49,836 bases of DNA from Gonapodya sp. JEL0774 (taxonomy: Eukaryota; Monoblepharomycota; Monoblepharidomycetes; Monoblepharidales; Gonapodyaceae), in NCBI GenBank assembly GCA_027604505.1, contig JADIIX010000150.1:1-49836 (forward strand), written 5' to 3'. Position 1 is the stretch's first letter, and the number at the start of each line of letters is the position of its first letter. The notes beneath the pieces were generated by a model. It saw only the letters and a list, made by a program, of their open reading frames with translations. It was not told the origin of the DNA and ran no database searches. This document shows, piece after piece, positions 10,339 to 22,308 of this stretch. The position numbers were made by a program, and so were the translations under genes.

Positions 10339-11016
10339 CTTTGTTCAAGATTTGGTGGAGAATTAATCACAGTAAAGCTGTTGGAGTGAGTCGGGTATTC
10401 GCAAAGTGTCGAGCCGACTTGTCCCTCCTGCACGCGGCAAAAGTGAAACAATGGCACCGAACAGGCAAAGAAAACCAAAGAACAGCTGTCGGAAAAACAT
10501 TCGAGTTTTGAATTATTGAGAATCGCTGGTTTTTTGAGGATGGGCTACGGCAGAGCGCTGCTTGAAGATTCCGCTCATGTACATAGACTAGTCAAAGCCG
10601 GTGCATAAATGGATCGCGGGCATATGACTCTGTACATGGATATAAGAATATTATTATTACTGTAATGTGACTTCATTATACCTCCCGCTACTAGTTCATC
10701 TCCGTCATCTCCGCATCACAACCCCACCAAACCAGACTAAACCCCACCCAGCTCCCCTTTCCTCCGTTTACCCAAATTTTGGGAATAAAGCACCTCTCGC
10801 CACAAACAGTCTTAATCTATTCGAAGACACTTGGCCTCTTCGGACGGGATCAGAGTGCTGGGAAGACAGTACTACAGCAATATAATGCAACTCCACTCAA
10901 GTTCCACATCCGTACCGCTTTTATGACCGTTTTTGAAGTTCACTACATAAGTGCGCTTATTTTGTATTAGCCTGGACAAAGGAGTGTCAGAAACGTTTTC
11001 ACTCTCATTCTTCGCC
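10339..11016. promoter_or_regulatory. Shared divergent intergenic region (dehydrogenase / TRP channel)
   Basis: The two start codons (10338 minus, 11017 plus) face away from each other, so both promoters must lie here. AT-rich stretches occur at about 10610-10675 (ATATAAGAATATTATTATT). No specific operator could be identified by eye. Confidence 0.5.
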
Positions 11017-14000
11017 ATGACTCAGACCGACCCCTCAGAGTTTCCTCCTTCGGGGAATCCGCGAGTTTCATGGCTCAACAGGACTCTGACTATGCGGTCT
11101 ATCGTTCCCCATGGGGATGCCCACGCTTCTTCGGAGCGATTCTTCTCGATATACGCGATGCATGATAAACTCTCAAATTTTGACGTCCTAGAACTGCTGG
11201 ATGATATCAAAGGCATGATCATTGCAAAGGTATGTGATCATCGCTGGTTTTCCACCAGTGAATCCTATAAATTCAATCCAGATTCCAAGTGCGATTTCGC
11301 GCTGACCCCCGAGCAGTTAAAGGGCCAGGCATCTTCTGCTCTGAATGAGTCTGTCTTGAAGCCAATTTTGTCGACGCTGAAAGAAAGGTGGTGATACTTT
11401 CCTTTCCTCGGTCCGTTCTGCCGCCCTGAATTATTACGAATCCCCTACTGCAGGGGAGCGGTTGCCACTGTTTTCTGTCTTCTCTACCTCGCCGACAAAT
11501 TTGGGACCGTCGCGGACGTGGATCTCGGCTTTCGAAGCGTTTGGAGTATGTATGTTACATGTCGTCAGTGAGGAACCTACAACGTGATTGAGTTCACATC
11601 TTTGGTCGCGAAGCTACACGCTCTGCAATCGCAATCTACCTTGCTACTCGCTGCCTTCGCTACTATAATGACTCGGACCTCGTCAATGCACTGTACTTCG
11701 ACTTCACTTTTGAAGATGATGGAAGATTCTCTTCCCCCTCTCGACTATCTAATGACAACTCAGCATCCAGTCCATTGATACCTGGAGGTCGTTTGTCAGA
11801 TAATTGGACTGGAGGCCAACCGGCTGTGGCATCTGAGACTACCTCTCTCCTTACAAACCAAGAGACCACAGGGACCGCGGAAACATTTACGGATTCTGCT
11901 ATGGCTCTTGCCATCAAACTCCACGCGATCGCCTTTACATCTCATCCGCTTGTACAAGCGACGACACACGCAATTTGGGATGGGAGACTCTCCATTGTAT
12001 GGGAGAATCTGGGTGATGATGAAGATCGCCCAAGACATCGCTATGTTATGGAAACAATTCGCCGGATGGCAACGGCCGAGAGCTCAGTGGGTAACACAAC
12101 GAATCGCCACGGACATCGAAGACAGTCTAGCGACGGGGACACCGAGAATGGTCCCAATGTAGGCAGTGACGAAGAGTTGTGGAGAAGAGATCAGAAAATT
12201 GACCGGAATAGTTGGGCGTACTTGTCCAGCAGGCGCAATTTGTTGGATATTGCCAAGCTTAGAGTGCCGCGGCTACAATGTGAGATGCCTGTTGACTTCT
12301 TGGTGTTTCTTTGCGTGACCCTGACACTTCAAGTGCCCCACGGGACCTGATTCAGATGTTCTGAGCGTGTGCAGTTACTCTACTTTTCTTTTCCTCTACT
12401 CTTTGCTCACACTTGTCGTGTCCGTCAACACCTCAAGAATTACAACTTTGGAAATTCTCGCCGATATTGCAGCGTTCTCACTTATCCTCGAAGAGTTTTC
12501 ACAGTATCGAAGAATGAAGTGGATGTACTTCTTTACTTCGCCGTGGAATGTAATGGATGTGTTGTACGTTTTGTCGTTTCCTTTTCGTCGCTGCTGGTGC
12601 CCTCGCGATCTGAATCACGATTAACGAGATTGTCATCCAACACTTATGTTCAGCTTGTATGCTTTCTACCTTGCCTTCTTCGCTCTTCGATTGATTGGGT
12701 ACGTACTAGAGTGGTTATTAGTTGGTGTTGCGTTTCTGATGAAATTGCAATCTCCAGTCTTCAGTCCGCTTCTCCCGAGAATGATCGGCATACACACAAC
12801 GCACTCGAGATTCTGTCACTATTATCAATACTTATGTGGATTCGTCTTCTTGCAGCCTTTGACCGTGTAAAATTCTTTGGAATTATGTGGGTAACATTTG
12901 CTGTTGTGGGCGATTGCAAGGCCAGAATTGCTGACCGCAAGCGGGACACAGAACTATTATTACAAGAAAAATGTTTCAAGATGCTTATCTCTTTATTGTT
13001 CTCGTGGTAGTAGTCCAGATAGGCTTCGGAAATGCGCTCTATGCACTGGCTGTTGAAGGTGGAGTGGCAGTTGGCGAGGGAGGCGATGTTAGCTACCTCA
13101 AAATCATGGAGAAACTTTCATTGGCGAGTCTTGGAAGGCCATTTTGTTTTCAGGGAGGCTCTTAATTTTCTTGCTCCATCACCAGATATTCGTTGGAGGC
13201 TTTACCTACACAATGCTCGATTTTGCGGTACTAATTGACCCATTCTGGGGTCCATTTTTATTCTTGGTGTTTGCTGGTATCCAATCAATTGTTTTAATGT
13301 AACGTTGCGGCTTTGCCCTCCTGCTCTTCGCAGCTTCATTAACCGCTTCTGGTATTGTTAGGACCATTCTGATATCCATATTTTCACAATCCTTTTCCTC
13401 TATCATCAACAATGCGGAAGCGGAATTTGAGTTCCAACTCGCACAATTGTGAGTCGCTTTGTGCTATGCCGGTCAAGGCTCCGTACCCAACGATCACGTG
13501 TATTCCTTACAGGGTCGTTGAGTTCGCCAAGACCGGAGACGTATATCCGTTCATACCACCGTACGTTATTTCTGTGTGTCATTTTCAAGCATGATGTTCT
13601 GAACACAGGCCCGCTTGATAAACAGCTTCAACGTGGTGGCATTCGTAGTCAAGCTCCTCTCACCATTTCTTTCGCCGGCAACATTCGCTCGGATAAATCG
13701 GCGGTTGCTCCGCACGTTCATGTTCCCTCTACTTCTTCTACTATGGTGCATGGATCTTTTTCGATGGGCTGTGGCTCATCCAGGGGCTTCGCGGTCTTCT
13801 GTGCCGGCATACTCTGACTCAGAATCCCGTCCCGCATCGGAACCATTCGACCGACCCACTTCACCAATCCGCGGCTATTCATCCGCGGCATCTCTTGACT
13901 CGCCTGTTATGTTTGATGAGAAAACGATCCCACGACCGGCGAGTTCGACAACGTCTCGCCGACCTGTGTTGGAGCCCCTCTTCCGACTGACATCGGGAGC

Positions 14001-14169
14001 ACGCCAAGTTTTCCGAGGATCTCTTTCCGACTCTGTGAAGGATGCGTCTGGCCCTTCGATTGGGAAGGACGACGTAGCGGCGCTGCAGGAGTCGTTGGTG
14101 GATGTGCTCAAGGAATTGCGAAGATTAACTGCAAAGGTGGAAGAGCTGGAAAAGAAATCCAAGAGCTAA
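11017..14169 (+). CDS. YVC1: TRPY/YVC1-family transient receptor potential cation channel
   Basis: Probable vacuolar, Ca-permeable cation channel. The cytosolic N-terminus shows the fungal TRPY pattern (FALTPEQLKGQ, TVFCLLYLADKF, SAMALAIKLHAIAF, RRNLLDIAKLRVPR). Six membrane segments follow (EILADIAAFSLILEEF, LYAFYLAFFALRLIG, ALEILSLLSILMWIRLL, DAYLFIVLVVVVQIGFGN, then the pore and a last helix ending ILISIFSQSFSSIINNAEAEF). The C-terminus is Ser/Pro-rich and ends in a coiled coil (DDVAALQESLVDVLKELRRL). Exons with matching phase: 11017-11390, 11454-11545, 11593 to ~12332, ~12360-12563, 12654-12698, 12758-12886, 12967 to ~13115, ~13154-13298, 13362-13448, 13513-13560, 13626-14169. The junctions near 12340-12375 and 13115-13154 are unresolved. 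The pore region reads FAVLIDPFWGP rather than the usual F-[SA]-P-P-[FY]-G. Confidence 0.85.
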
Positions 14170-14485
14170 AAGTCATCGTTCTGTCCTATTGCGCTGTTTT
14201 TTGCGACCAAGATTTTAGCATTTGGTGGTATTTCTGTTTTTGTACGTGCAGTTCTTGGATACATGTGTTTGCTGGGCCAGCTCCCGTCTCCCCTGCTGTC
14301 TACCGACAGGTGACTGCTTCCAAATAGTGGATTTTCTGTATGTGGACAATGTGACAACGTATGCTCTGCGAAGACTTGTCTATTGTACAAACTAACCTGG
14401 TACAACACACATGCTTCGCTTTTACAACACACACTTCATCGTCCTTCTTCCGCTACACAGGATAACCGTTCAAGGTATTCAATAC
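14170..14485. other. Intergenic, nothing recognised
   Basis: Sequence after the channel stop codon up to the next copy of repeat A. No open frame with features, no RNA gene seen. Confidence 0.5.
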
Positions 14486-14712
14486 AAGGCGAGCCTTTAG
14501 CCGTCACCCACGTCCCTCAATGGCCGCGAGTGACGTTTCCAGGGTGCGCGACGTGGACGCCGCTCGCCAATGGCACCAGATCCCTGCGCATCCTCGGTCC
14601 TGCGTTTCCACAGTCCCGACCAGTCCCCCTCCTGATGGCCACATGCTCCGATGCACGCAGTGGAATGGCCGTCCTCCGGACCGGACAACATTCCCGATGC
14701 GGGCAGTTATGT
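14486..14712 (+). repeat. Interspersed repeat family A, copy 2 (left part only)
   Basis: Aligns with the left ~230 bases of copies 1 and 3, from AAGGCGAGCC through GCTCCGATGCACGCAG to GGACCGGACAACAT. The right part, which includes the conserved CATGTCATACTCAC block, is missing or too diverged to see, so this copy appears truncated. It has one-base length differences that break the open frames seen in copies 1 and 3. Confidence 0.75.
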
Positions 14713-17528
14713 GGTCCGTATCTCGCGAGATGCGTCAGCGAGCTTGGGGGGCCTCGCCAGACTTTGTGCCTACACTGGGCAAGACGTAATGAATACTGGT
14801 ACCAGCCACACCCTCCCTACTCCCACTCCCACCTGAGGTCCAACTTTTACTCTTCTTTCCATCTCCTGTCACTCCAACCCACCCTTCCCTCACCCCTCCT
14901 TCCTGCTCGCCCCCCACATCACCTCATCTCAGCTACAAAGCGTCGGCTCACTTGCGAACCAACTCCTCATCGCCATATCCTCCGTCAGCTCCGTCTCAGT
15001 CTCACTTTCCCCTGCACCCAATACCACCTCCATCGCAAACTTCGGTGCCTGCATCCGCCTCGACACCCTTTACCTCGCCCTCTCATCCAACAAGCACTGC
15101 AGATATTTTCCACCGGCGTGTGCCACTCGGTCGGCCCCGTATCGCGCTGCTGGTGGAGTTATGACCCTCAAACTACACGGTGGCTGGAATACAGCTCAGG
15201 AGTAAGCGTGCGCGAACCTTTTGGCAGCCAAAGTATTTCTACTTTGCGATCCCTTCAGTGAGATATCTTTGATCCGTGTGTGTCTGTCATTCCACCTTCC
15301 CAACCGTCCGTTTTGGTTTTTTGAGCCTCCGCTGCGCGCTCTAACGATTTCATCGTCTTAGGACTTGTGCGCTTTCTAAGTCTCATACGAATGCCGAGCA
15401 GGTGATGACCATCCACGAATCATCCACCTTCTCAACTCGACCTTCCTCCACTCCCGGGAAAGCCTCTGCAAAAAACACGAAGAGGATAAGTCAAGCTCTC
15501 TGACTGGAGCTCTATTTTGGATGCACTCTCGTCTAGGTGAGGGCCTCTCTTCTGTTTGGGGGCCGAGGTGGCTCAAGTGGGAATATTGATGAGACGTGCT
15601 CTTGTGAGCAGGGTGCACCAGAATTGACGGCCGCGGATTCTTGTCTGTAGCCTTGTGTGCGACCGGGGCTCGATGGGAGGTCATGCAGGTGGAGTGGACG
15701 GAACTATTTCAACGTCGGGTAAGTTATATGCTGACATCAAATTATCGAGAGATATCATAGATAGTGTGATGCAACTACAACAATGTAACATATGAAGTCG
15801 GAAGAATAAGGGGTCACAAATATCTGTGAGCGATCGGGGAAGGACGAGACCAGTGTGAGAGTTGACGGTGTGGGACCAGTTACGGGTTGAATTCAAGGTG
15901 CATTCGAGAGAAGACCCCACTGTCTACATAGTGTCGCTGAAAACACCAAAATATGTGGAAATGTGGCCCGCCTTGGAGCCCTCCGAGAGCGGTGGAGGGT
16001 TTGCACGAGGGCTTGGGCGTTGCGACCCAAAACCACTGCAACCAGAACTACTGTGATGGTCATTGAGGACCGCACACGTACACCAGTTATTTGAAATGTC
16101 CATTTGCGATTTGGGATGACGACATTGTCACCCGAGTGGTGTGGGATGTCGCGCATAGTTCAGCATTTAACTATGATCACAGATTTCTGGCAGGGTACAC
16201 ACCGTCAAGATGAATGACCTCTATTATATCATCAAAGTACTTATAGATGTCATGCCACCGAAGCTCGGTGAGCTCCAAGCACCTGATGCGGCGCCTGCAC
16301 GAGATAATTCATGGGCAAACTATCATGTGCAGAGCTTGCTGTGAGCCGGATAGCAATGATCGGACCAGCTTTCCTTCTTTAAATAGTATGCAGATACAAT
16401 TACGGTGACTCGGTTGTCCGAAATGACCAGCAGAAGGCGCACAATCAGGCTTGCAGTGTTAGCAGCATTGAACGAGATCGGAGCTGGTCAGCTGAATGTT
16501 TTCGTCCCATTTCTTCGTCATGCCAAGTACTATCATGTGCAAAGTATGAGAAAATGCAAGAAAATTGCGCGTTGCAGGTCAGATGCAAAGAGGAACACTG
16601 TTTTCGATGCCGCTGATCACGTCTCCCGTCAGGACTTGAGGGGCAGAACCCTGTGAACCCTTTTCCCGGCATAACTCGCCTTTTCCCGGCACAACCCCAA
16701 CACCGCCCGCCCAACGGCACCCAGTCCACCACAATCTCCAATGGGAATAATCGGAATGTTTTGCGGTAATCAAAATTTTGAAAGACGCATGCAATATCAA
16801 GTCCGGTAGTTGATTGAACGACGATGAATCATTCACCATGCTCAACTAAATCGGCTGCATGTCCACCAACAGATAACGTGCATTTGGAAGGGATCAACGA
16901 GACACGCGCCAATTGCAGCATTGTCAAGTCTATTCGCCACTCACCACAAATGTGTGAACAGTGATAACTGGGGATCCGCACTGTCTTTTGCCCCTCCAAC
17001 TCTCGTCACTCATTCAGTGACGAGATAAGGCTCAAAGGAGGGGCGCTTCAAACATACAGAGTCAAGTCGCATTTTTGGCGGAAAATATAAATAAAGAGCG
17101 CAGTCAACTAAAAGCAATACAGATTTGATGTTTCTCAATCACATGTGTCTGGATGTCGTAATGGTGGGCGTGGAATGACATTCATTCACATTCCAAGCAA
17201 CTACAATCAACATCAACCAACAAAATAGCCCAGACGTCTTTCCCCATAAGTTTCACCGCACCGGCAATCCCGTCACTCTGGATGCTCGTGACAAAACCTT
17301 CATCGGGCACGTTTCGACGGATACGGGGAGTGTAGGTGCTCCCATTTTTCACTTTGCTTTCCTTCTGCACACAAATACGATTTGAGATTCGACCTCCCCC
17401 AACGGGGTCTACCAACCAGGAACGTCAACGGTAGCGAGAGCATACCCCTCTTTTTGTCTCACTGTGTACGGGCCTTAACCTCGCAGAATGGCCGTTGATA
17501 CATAGAGATTCCCGCAACCACACTCCGA
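14713..17528. other. Gene-poor region
   Basis: C/T-rich from about 14800 to 15100, which produces a long but featureless open frame (14383-15261). A short direct duplication CTTTTCCCGGCA is present at about 16661 and 16680. CTATCATGTGCA occurs twice (about 16319 and 16528). No gene, RNA or transposase was recognised. Confidence 0.5.
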
Positions 17529-17882
17529 CGGACCCCCACGGCCAGGCCCTCCACGCATACACCTCGAGCTTAAGTCCCTATCCATCGACATGCCGTGTGA
17601 GTATGACATGGCTATTCCCGTCGGAGGGAACAGTGGGTGGCAGGCACTCAGAGGTACCAGGCTTCGGAGTCCATTCTCGTTTTGCTGCCCGGTCGGGCGG
17701 GCATCCCATTGCCTGCGTCGGAGCACGTCGCCATCAGGAGGGGGCTTGGGACAGGACTGAGGATTCGCAGGACCGAGTATACGCAGGACGGTATGCATTG
17801 GCGAGCGGCGTCCACGTCGCGCACCCCGGAAACGTTGCTCTCGGCCATTGACGGACGTGGGTAACGGCTAACGGCTCGCCTT
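17529..17882 (-). repeat. Interspersed repeat family A, copy 3 (inverted)
   Basis: Reverse-oriented full-length copy. Its left end (AAGGCGAGCC at 17882 reading left) and right block match copy 1. Read on the plus strand it contains GTGAGTATGACATGGC at about 17597 and GGCAG|GC about 45 bases later. The same arrangement is found on the minus strand of copy 1 (GTGAGTATGACATGGC ... CGCAG|GC). Plus-strand open frames through the copy are 17495-17851 and 17637-17864. Confidence 0.75.
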
Positions 17883-18969
17883 ATATGTGTACCTTAAGTG
17901 GTGTTGTTTGGTTAGATGTAGAGGTCGGAGGATGTATTCATAGCAGAGAAACCATAACCCAGACAAGACATGTCAGCATCTGTTTTGTGATATGTGATAT
18001 GTTTCTTAAAAGTTCAAGTACTCGATACGAAACCCAAATACGCGTATACCAGCCGAGAAGGGATTGTGAGCGAATGCTGGTTCTTGTAAAGATGGTAGAG
18101 TTGCCTTGTGCTATGTCGGTGGCCGGTTGAAGGCACTAGTACTTCGTCAAAGCAGGTCCGCCTCATCAAAGCATTTTGATGTCAAGTTTGAATGTCGCAT
18201 TTCGGTGGACCCACTCCCTCAGCTCTAAAGCGAGCAGTGTGAACACTGCACTCGCAAAGCTGACGGAACCGCATGATCAAGCTGAAGGTTGCATGGATAC
18301 TTCTTCAGACCGACCGGTGTCGTCTTCTTCTGGCAGAATTGACAGTTACTTTATTTCCAATATGGAGCTTCACAAACCGTGCCTTCTTTTGACCTGTACT
18401 CTTGCCACATCTGTTGGGGTTTCTCCAGTGCTATTCGATTTCAACGAATAGTGTAAACCGTGTACGTCCGAGCTGTGAGCTTGAGCACTCTGTTATTCAT
18501 GCAAGATTATGGGGCAGACAAGAGTAACTGATGACCAGAAGGAAGGCATTGGCATAGTTGTAGACAAGGCCTGATTGTCGAGAATATCAAGAATGCATTT
18601 TTGTAATTTTCAACCCCCGTTTGAGTTGTCCAACAAAAACAAGATTTCATCGGAATTTAATTAATAGTGGCATGAGGGGCCGACATCGGTGTCTCCCGCC
18701 GGTGACACGGGACAAGTTGTGCCGTGCCGAGATATTAGTCCACACTCCCTTTGTGCACCACTTTGCCGGCCTTCGATCTTACTCTGCATTTCTGTCAACG
18801 TTGCTTCCCCGCCCCTCTGTAACCTGCTCGAAAACCCTATCAAGTCATGGCTGGATTGCTCTGTAGGTAAACGGAGCTACCGTGATCTTCAAGATCCGTT
18901 CGAAGTGAAGGTCAACTCAAACTTGAAGAGCTGTGTCAATCTTTGATACCCTTGTTGAAGTGCAATTCT
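17883..18969. other. Intergenic region upstream of the symporter gene
   Basis: No supported gene. A 91-codon frame at 18176-18451 and others show no domain. The sequence just before 18970 should hold the promoter of the downstream transporter. Confidence 0.45.
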
Positions 18970-21900
18970 ATGGCTACGAACTCTTTCGTGTTGGTTAATC
19001 CCGTTGTCCTCCGCCTTCTTCTCTCGACAGGGCCTAACAAGGACAAGGCAACCGCACCGGAGGAGGTACGTGTAGTTAGGAGCGAAGGTTTTGTTGGTGC
19101 GGACAGTGATAACCACCGTGAAATTCGTCGTAGTATGAGATTCCCAGCGGGGACTGGTCCCCGGCCGAAGAGAAAGCGCTTGTGAGGAAGCTCGATCTAA
19201 GAATATTGCTCGTGAGATATATTGCTCTCCATCGTACTTGCCGATTTGCTCTGAATCAAATTTCGACTTCGCGCACGTCGTCTTCTTGCCGCACCAAAAG
19301 ATATGGTGAGAATGACTTTCGAGGATTGAAAATCTCGACTTGGCTCTAAAATTTTGCATTTGGATCCCTTGTGCCAGCTTCTTGATGGTTGAGTACCCAA
19401 TCTTCATTTCGCTCAGCCACCCCGACCTCATTCATTTCGCTTCATAGATGTTCATAGGCTACCTGGACAGGCAAAACGTCGCAAACGCCAAAGTTTTGAA
19501 TGTTGGAACACCGGATCAGGTGATTGAACCACGGAAGTCGCCATAACCGTATGGGTTCTCACAGATGTCCGACTCACGGAATGAATCTACAGATTGAAAC
19601 TTTCCTAGGCTTGAAAGGATCTCAATGGAATCTGATAATATCAATCTATGGAATCGGATTGTTCGTATGCGAGCCATTCGTGAGTCGTCTGTTGTCATCA
19701 GATGATCGCAACATCATCGAAACAAACATCTTTTACGCTGCCGACAGAGCAACTTCTTTTTGAAGCGTCTCAGTGCACCGGTTTGGTTTGCTAGGTGTGA
19801 ACTTCCCTACACAATGCCTTGTTTCGAGCGTGTTCTTATGGCGAATCCTCCACAAACAGAATCATGGTGACCTGGGGCATCATAACAATGGTGAGAGTCA
19901 TACCAGTCGGTCTTACCTACGATGATCTCTAAAAATTGTTTCCATTCTAGTGCCAAGCGTAGGTAGCCAATTTAGAAGCTCGTTAATGCGCCAACTCGAA
20001 TTGTTACCTGTAGTGCAATCACAAACTTCGCTGGCGCCATGGTATGCCGCTTCTTCTTAGGTGTAGCAGAAAGCGGTCTTTTGCCGGGTGTCCCGTACTA
20101 CCTCAGGTCTGCTTATAGTTCTGCCGCTCGAATTCGATTGTTATCTGACTTTGCCTGGTGAATCACCTGAACCTGTACCACCTCAGGTCTGCTTTTTCTT
20201 ATGACGGTCGCAATGGAATTGAAACTAACGAAATCGATCCATGGGTAGTTTTTGGTATACCCAGAAGGAGCGCGGTCTTCGAATGGGGTCTGCCTACACT
20301 GGCCTCGGTGCTGCTGGAATGGTTTCCGGTGTGTGTCTCTCGCGACACTTCGAATACTCTCTCATTGACACACTTATTTTTACGTGCTCGTGAAGGGTTC
20401 ATTGCGATCGGAACGCAGAATATTGTGCGTGTTTGTTGGTTTTGTTTGCCATCACTGTGCCCAACCTGCATCTTGCCACACTGCAGAATAATGTCGGGGG
20501 GCTAAAATCGTGGCAGTGGCTGTTTATAATCGTTCGTTCTTCTCGGGAAGCTTTGGATTCGATTCATGTTTGGAATTAACTTCCTATGTGTTGAATGCAC
20601 AGGAGGGAATTCCTGCTATTCGTGAGTTAAGTTTGACAGGTTTATATGTTCGTTATGAGTAAATATCTTGATTCTTGTACCAGTCTTCGGAGTTGTGGTA
20701 TTCTTTGCCCTACCGACGTTTCCGCATCAGTCAAAGGGGTTTCTGACGCCAAGAGAAGAGGAGATAGCCGTGCGTGGTACCTACCCTTCTACAAGTTATT
20801 GTTGATTGTTTAACTTAATGACTTGCAGATTCGCCGTCTTCCACCCAACGCCCCGTCCGCCTTAGACAAAATTACGAGAGACGATATTCTCAAGGAGCTC
20901 AAAGATCCAGTGCTGTGGCTCTTGTAGGTTCTTTGAACTGTTTCTGGTGGTTTGCGCGGAACTTCACTGTGTTCGGTTCTCTCAGTGCCTGCGGAATGCT
21001 CTTTGTTGTTATTCCTATTGTGAGTTTTATCGGTAACGGCTACATTTTACATGGCTTGTTCTGGAAGGTTTTACTTTTCCCTCACCCTCCCAATAGGCTG
21101 GTGGTGAGTTCCAAAACGCATACCGATTAAACAATGGCCATGTGACACCGATCTTTCTTTAGATTACAAGCGAATAGTGCTTTCATCATCTTATCACTCA
21201 GTAAATTGTGGTTCGCAGGTGCCGCCGCGCTCTTGCCTGCGATTTTGGTTGGAATTGGCTTTACCACATCAATCCAAGCAAACGGAATCGCTGCGGTTGT
21301 TAACGCGTGGGTATTATCATGATGTTTGAGCTACTCAATCGGTCACCCGTTCGAACCTTCGCAACAGATTTTCCGTGATGTACACATACTTTAATGGGTG
21401 GCACTCGGACTGGTAAGCTCTGGTGTGATTAAGGTTCATTTGTTTGTCTTTGACGAAGGTGTTTGCGTCCGTCAGGACTGGCGAGCGGTATTGGCACATA
21501 GTGAGCGGAATGTGTTCTTGGATGGGGCTCGCGCACGAGTCATTGAGCAACTGTGTCTGCGCACAAGCAATTTACTATTGGATTCTACGCTCTTATTGGC
21601 TCATTTCCGCTAGCTCTTACTGGTCGGTTCCAGCACGATCGATTCTCGCATTTCCACATATCTTCTGCTGACACTGAATGCCTGCAGCCTCCAACCCAAC
21701 TTGGGTTCAACCGGGTGTTCGCCTCCTCTTTGTTCTTTTTGCCTCGTGTATATCTTCATCGTATCCCCTTGTCTGGGCATGTGAGTTTTGTCATCTTGGG
21801 GTAATATACTCTCACCATATCTCACTTTTGCTGATACCATTTACAGACAGAGCTAAGTGCGTTTAAACTTATTTCAATTCTCAACTTCCCCAAAGATTCG

Positions 21901-22308
21901 ACGTTATCGAAACATTTTGACAGTACCGCAAAAGGAACAGCAAGAAGCACGGTCAATTCGGCCTTGACCCTGACGGTGAGCACCCTTGATACTCGTGAGG
22001 CTCAAACATTCCTCACCGAATCTCTTCTCTCTTGGACAGATGTACGCAGGGGGTTTGGTGATTGGGCCACAAATATTTCCTTCCGGTGATGCGCCATTAT
22101 ACGGTGGGAATCGCTTTTTCTTTTGCACATTCTTTTCTCATTCCTCTCACTATTAGTTCCTGGATTGTGGGCCTCTCTGGGATTATATGCTGCCGGACTC
22201 CTGTGCTTCTCGGGGATTCCTGTGGTGCTCCGTCGCCAAATGAAAAACGAGCCGGTTCGCACGGTTACTGAAAAGGATGAGAAGGAGCTAATGGCTGAGC
22301 AGGCGTAA
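18970..22308 (+). CDS. Dal5/TNA1-type anion:cation symporter (MFS)
   Basis: Plasma-membrane transporter of the allantoate/nicotinate permease family; the substrate is likely a small organic anion. Diagnostic segments in order: DWSPAEEKALVRKLDLRILL, FIGYLDRQNVANAKV (family Y-L-D-R-x-N), LGLKGSQWNLIISIYGIGLF, SNFFLKRLSAPVWFARIMVTWG, NFAGAMVCRFFLGVAESGLL (family R-x-x-L-G-x-x-E-[AS]-G), FWYTQKERGLRMGSAY, the central GGLKSWQWLFI, FLTPREEEIAIRRLP and the C-terminal GTARSTVNSALTLT and YAGGLVIGPQIFPS. The start ATG is at 18970. Confident introns are 19066-19133, 20107-20248 and the one ending before 22142. There are at least twelve exons, several very short, and many junctions in 20900-21900 are not resolved. 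The 236-nt gap between LRILL and FIGYLDR may hide a small exon. The stop TAA is at 22306. Confidence 0.8.
20095..20194 (+). repeat. Tandem duplication spanning an exon-intron junction
   Basis: GTACTACCTCAGGTCTGCTT (20095-20114) recurs as GTACCACCTCAGGTCTGCTT (20175-20194), one mismatch in 20, with weaker similarity for ~25 bases beyond. The first copy contains the used 5' splice site (exon ends 20106). The second lies inside the intron, which at 142 nt is about twice the local norm. Confidence 0.8.

Noticed and set aside
11230-11281. Possible intron in exon 1 of the TRP channel (GTATGT...CCAG)
   Set aside because: Removing it breaks the reading frame (stop soon after), while the unspliced frame stays open into the conserved TPEQL segment.
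14383-15261. Long plus-strand open frame of 292 codons
   Set aside because: It crosses repeat A and a C/T-rich tract. Composition explains the absence of stops, it lacks an ATG start and any domain.
17182-17415. 77-codon minus-strand frame with DVWAILLVDVDC
   Set aside because: Too short, no partner exon, no family.
21340-21360. GTTCGAACC, resembling a tRNA B-box
   Set aside because: No acceptor stem, anticodon stem or A-box at the right distance.
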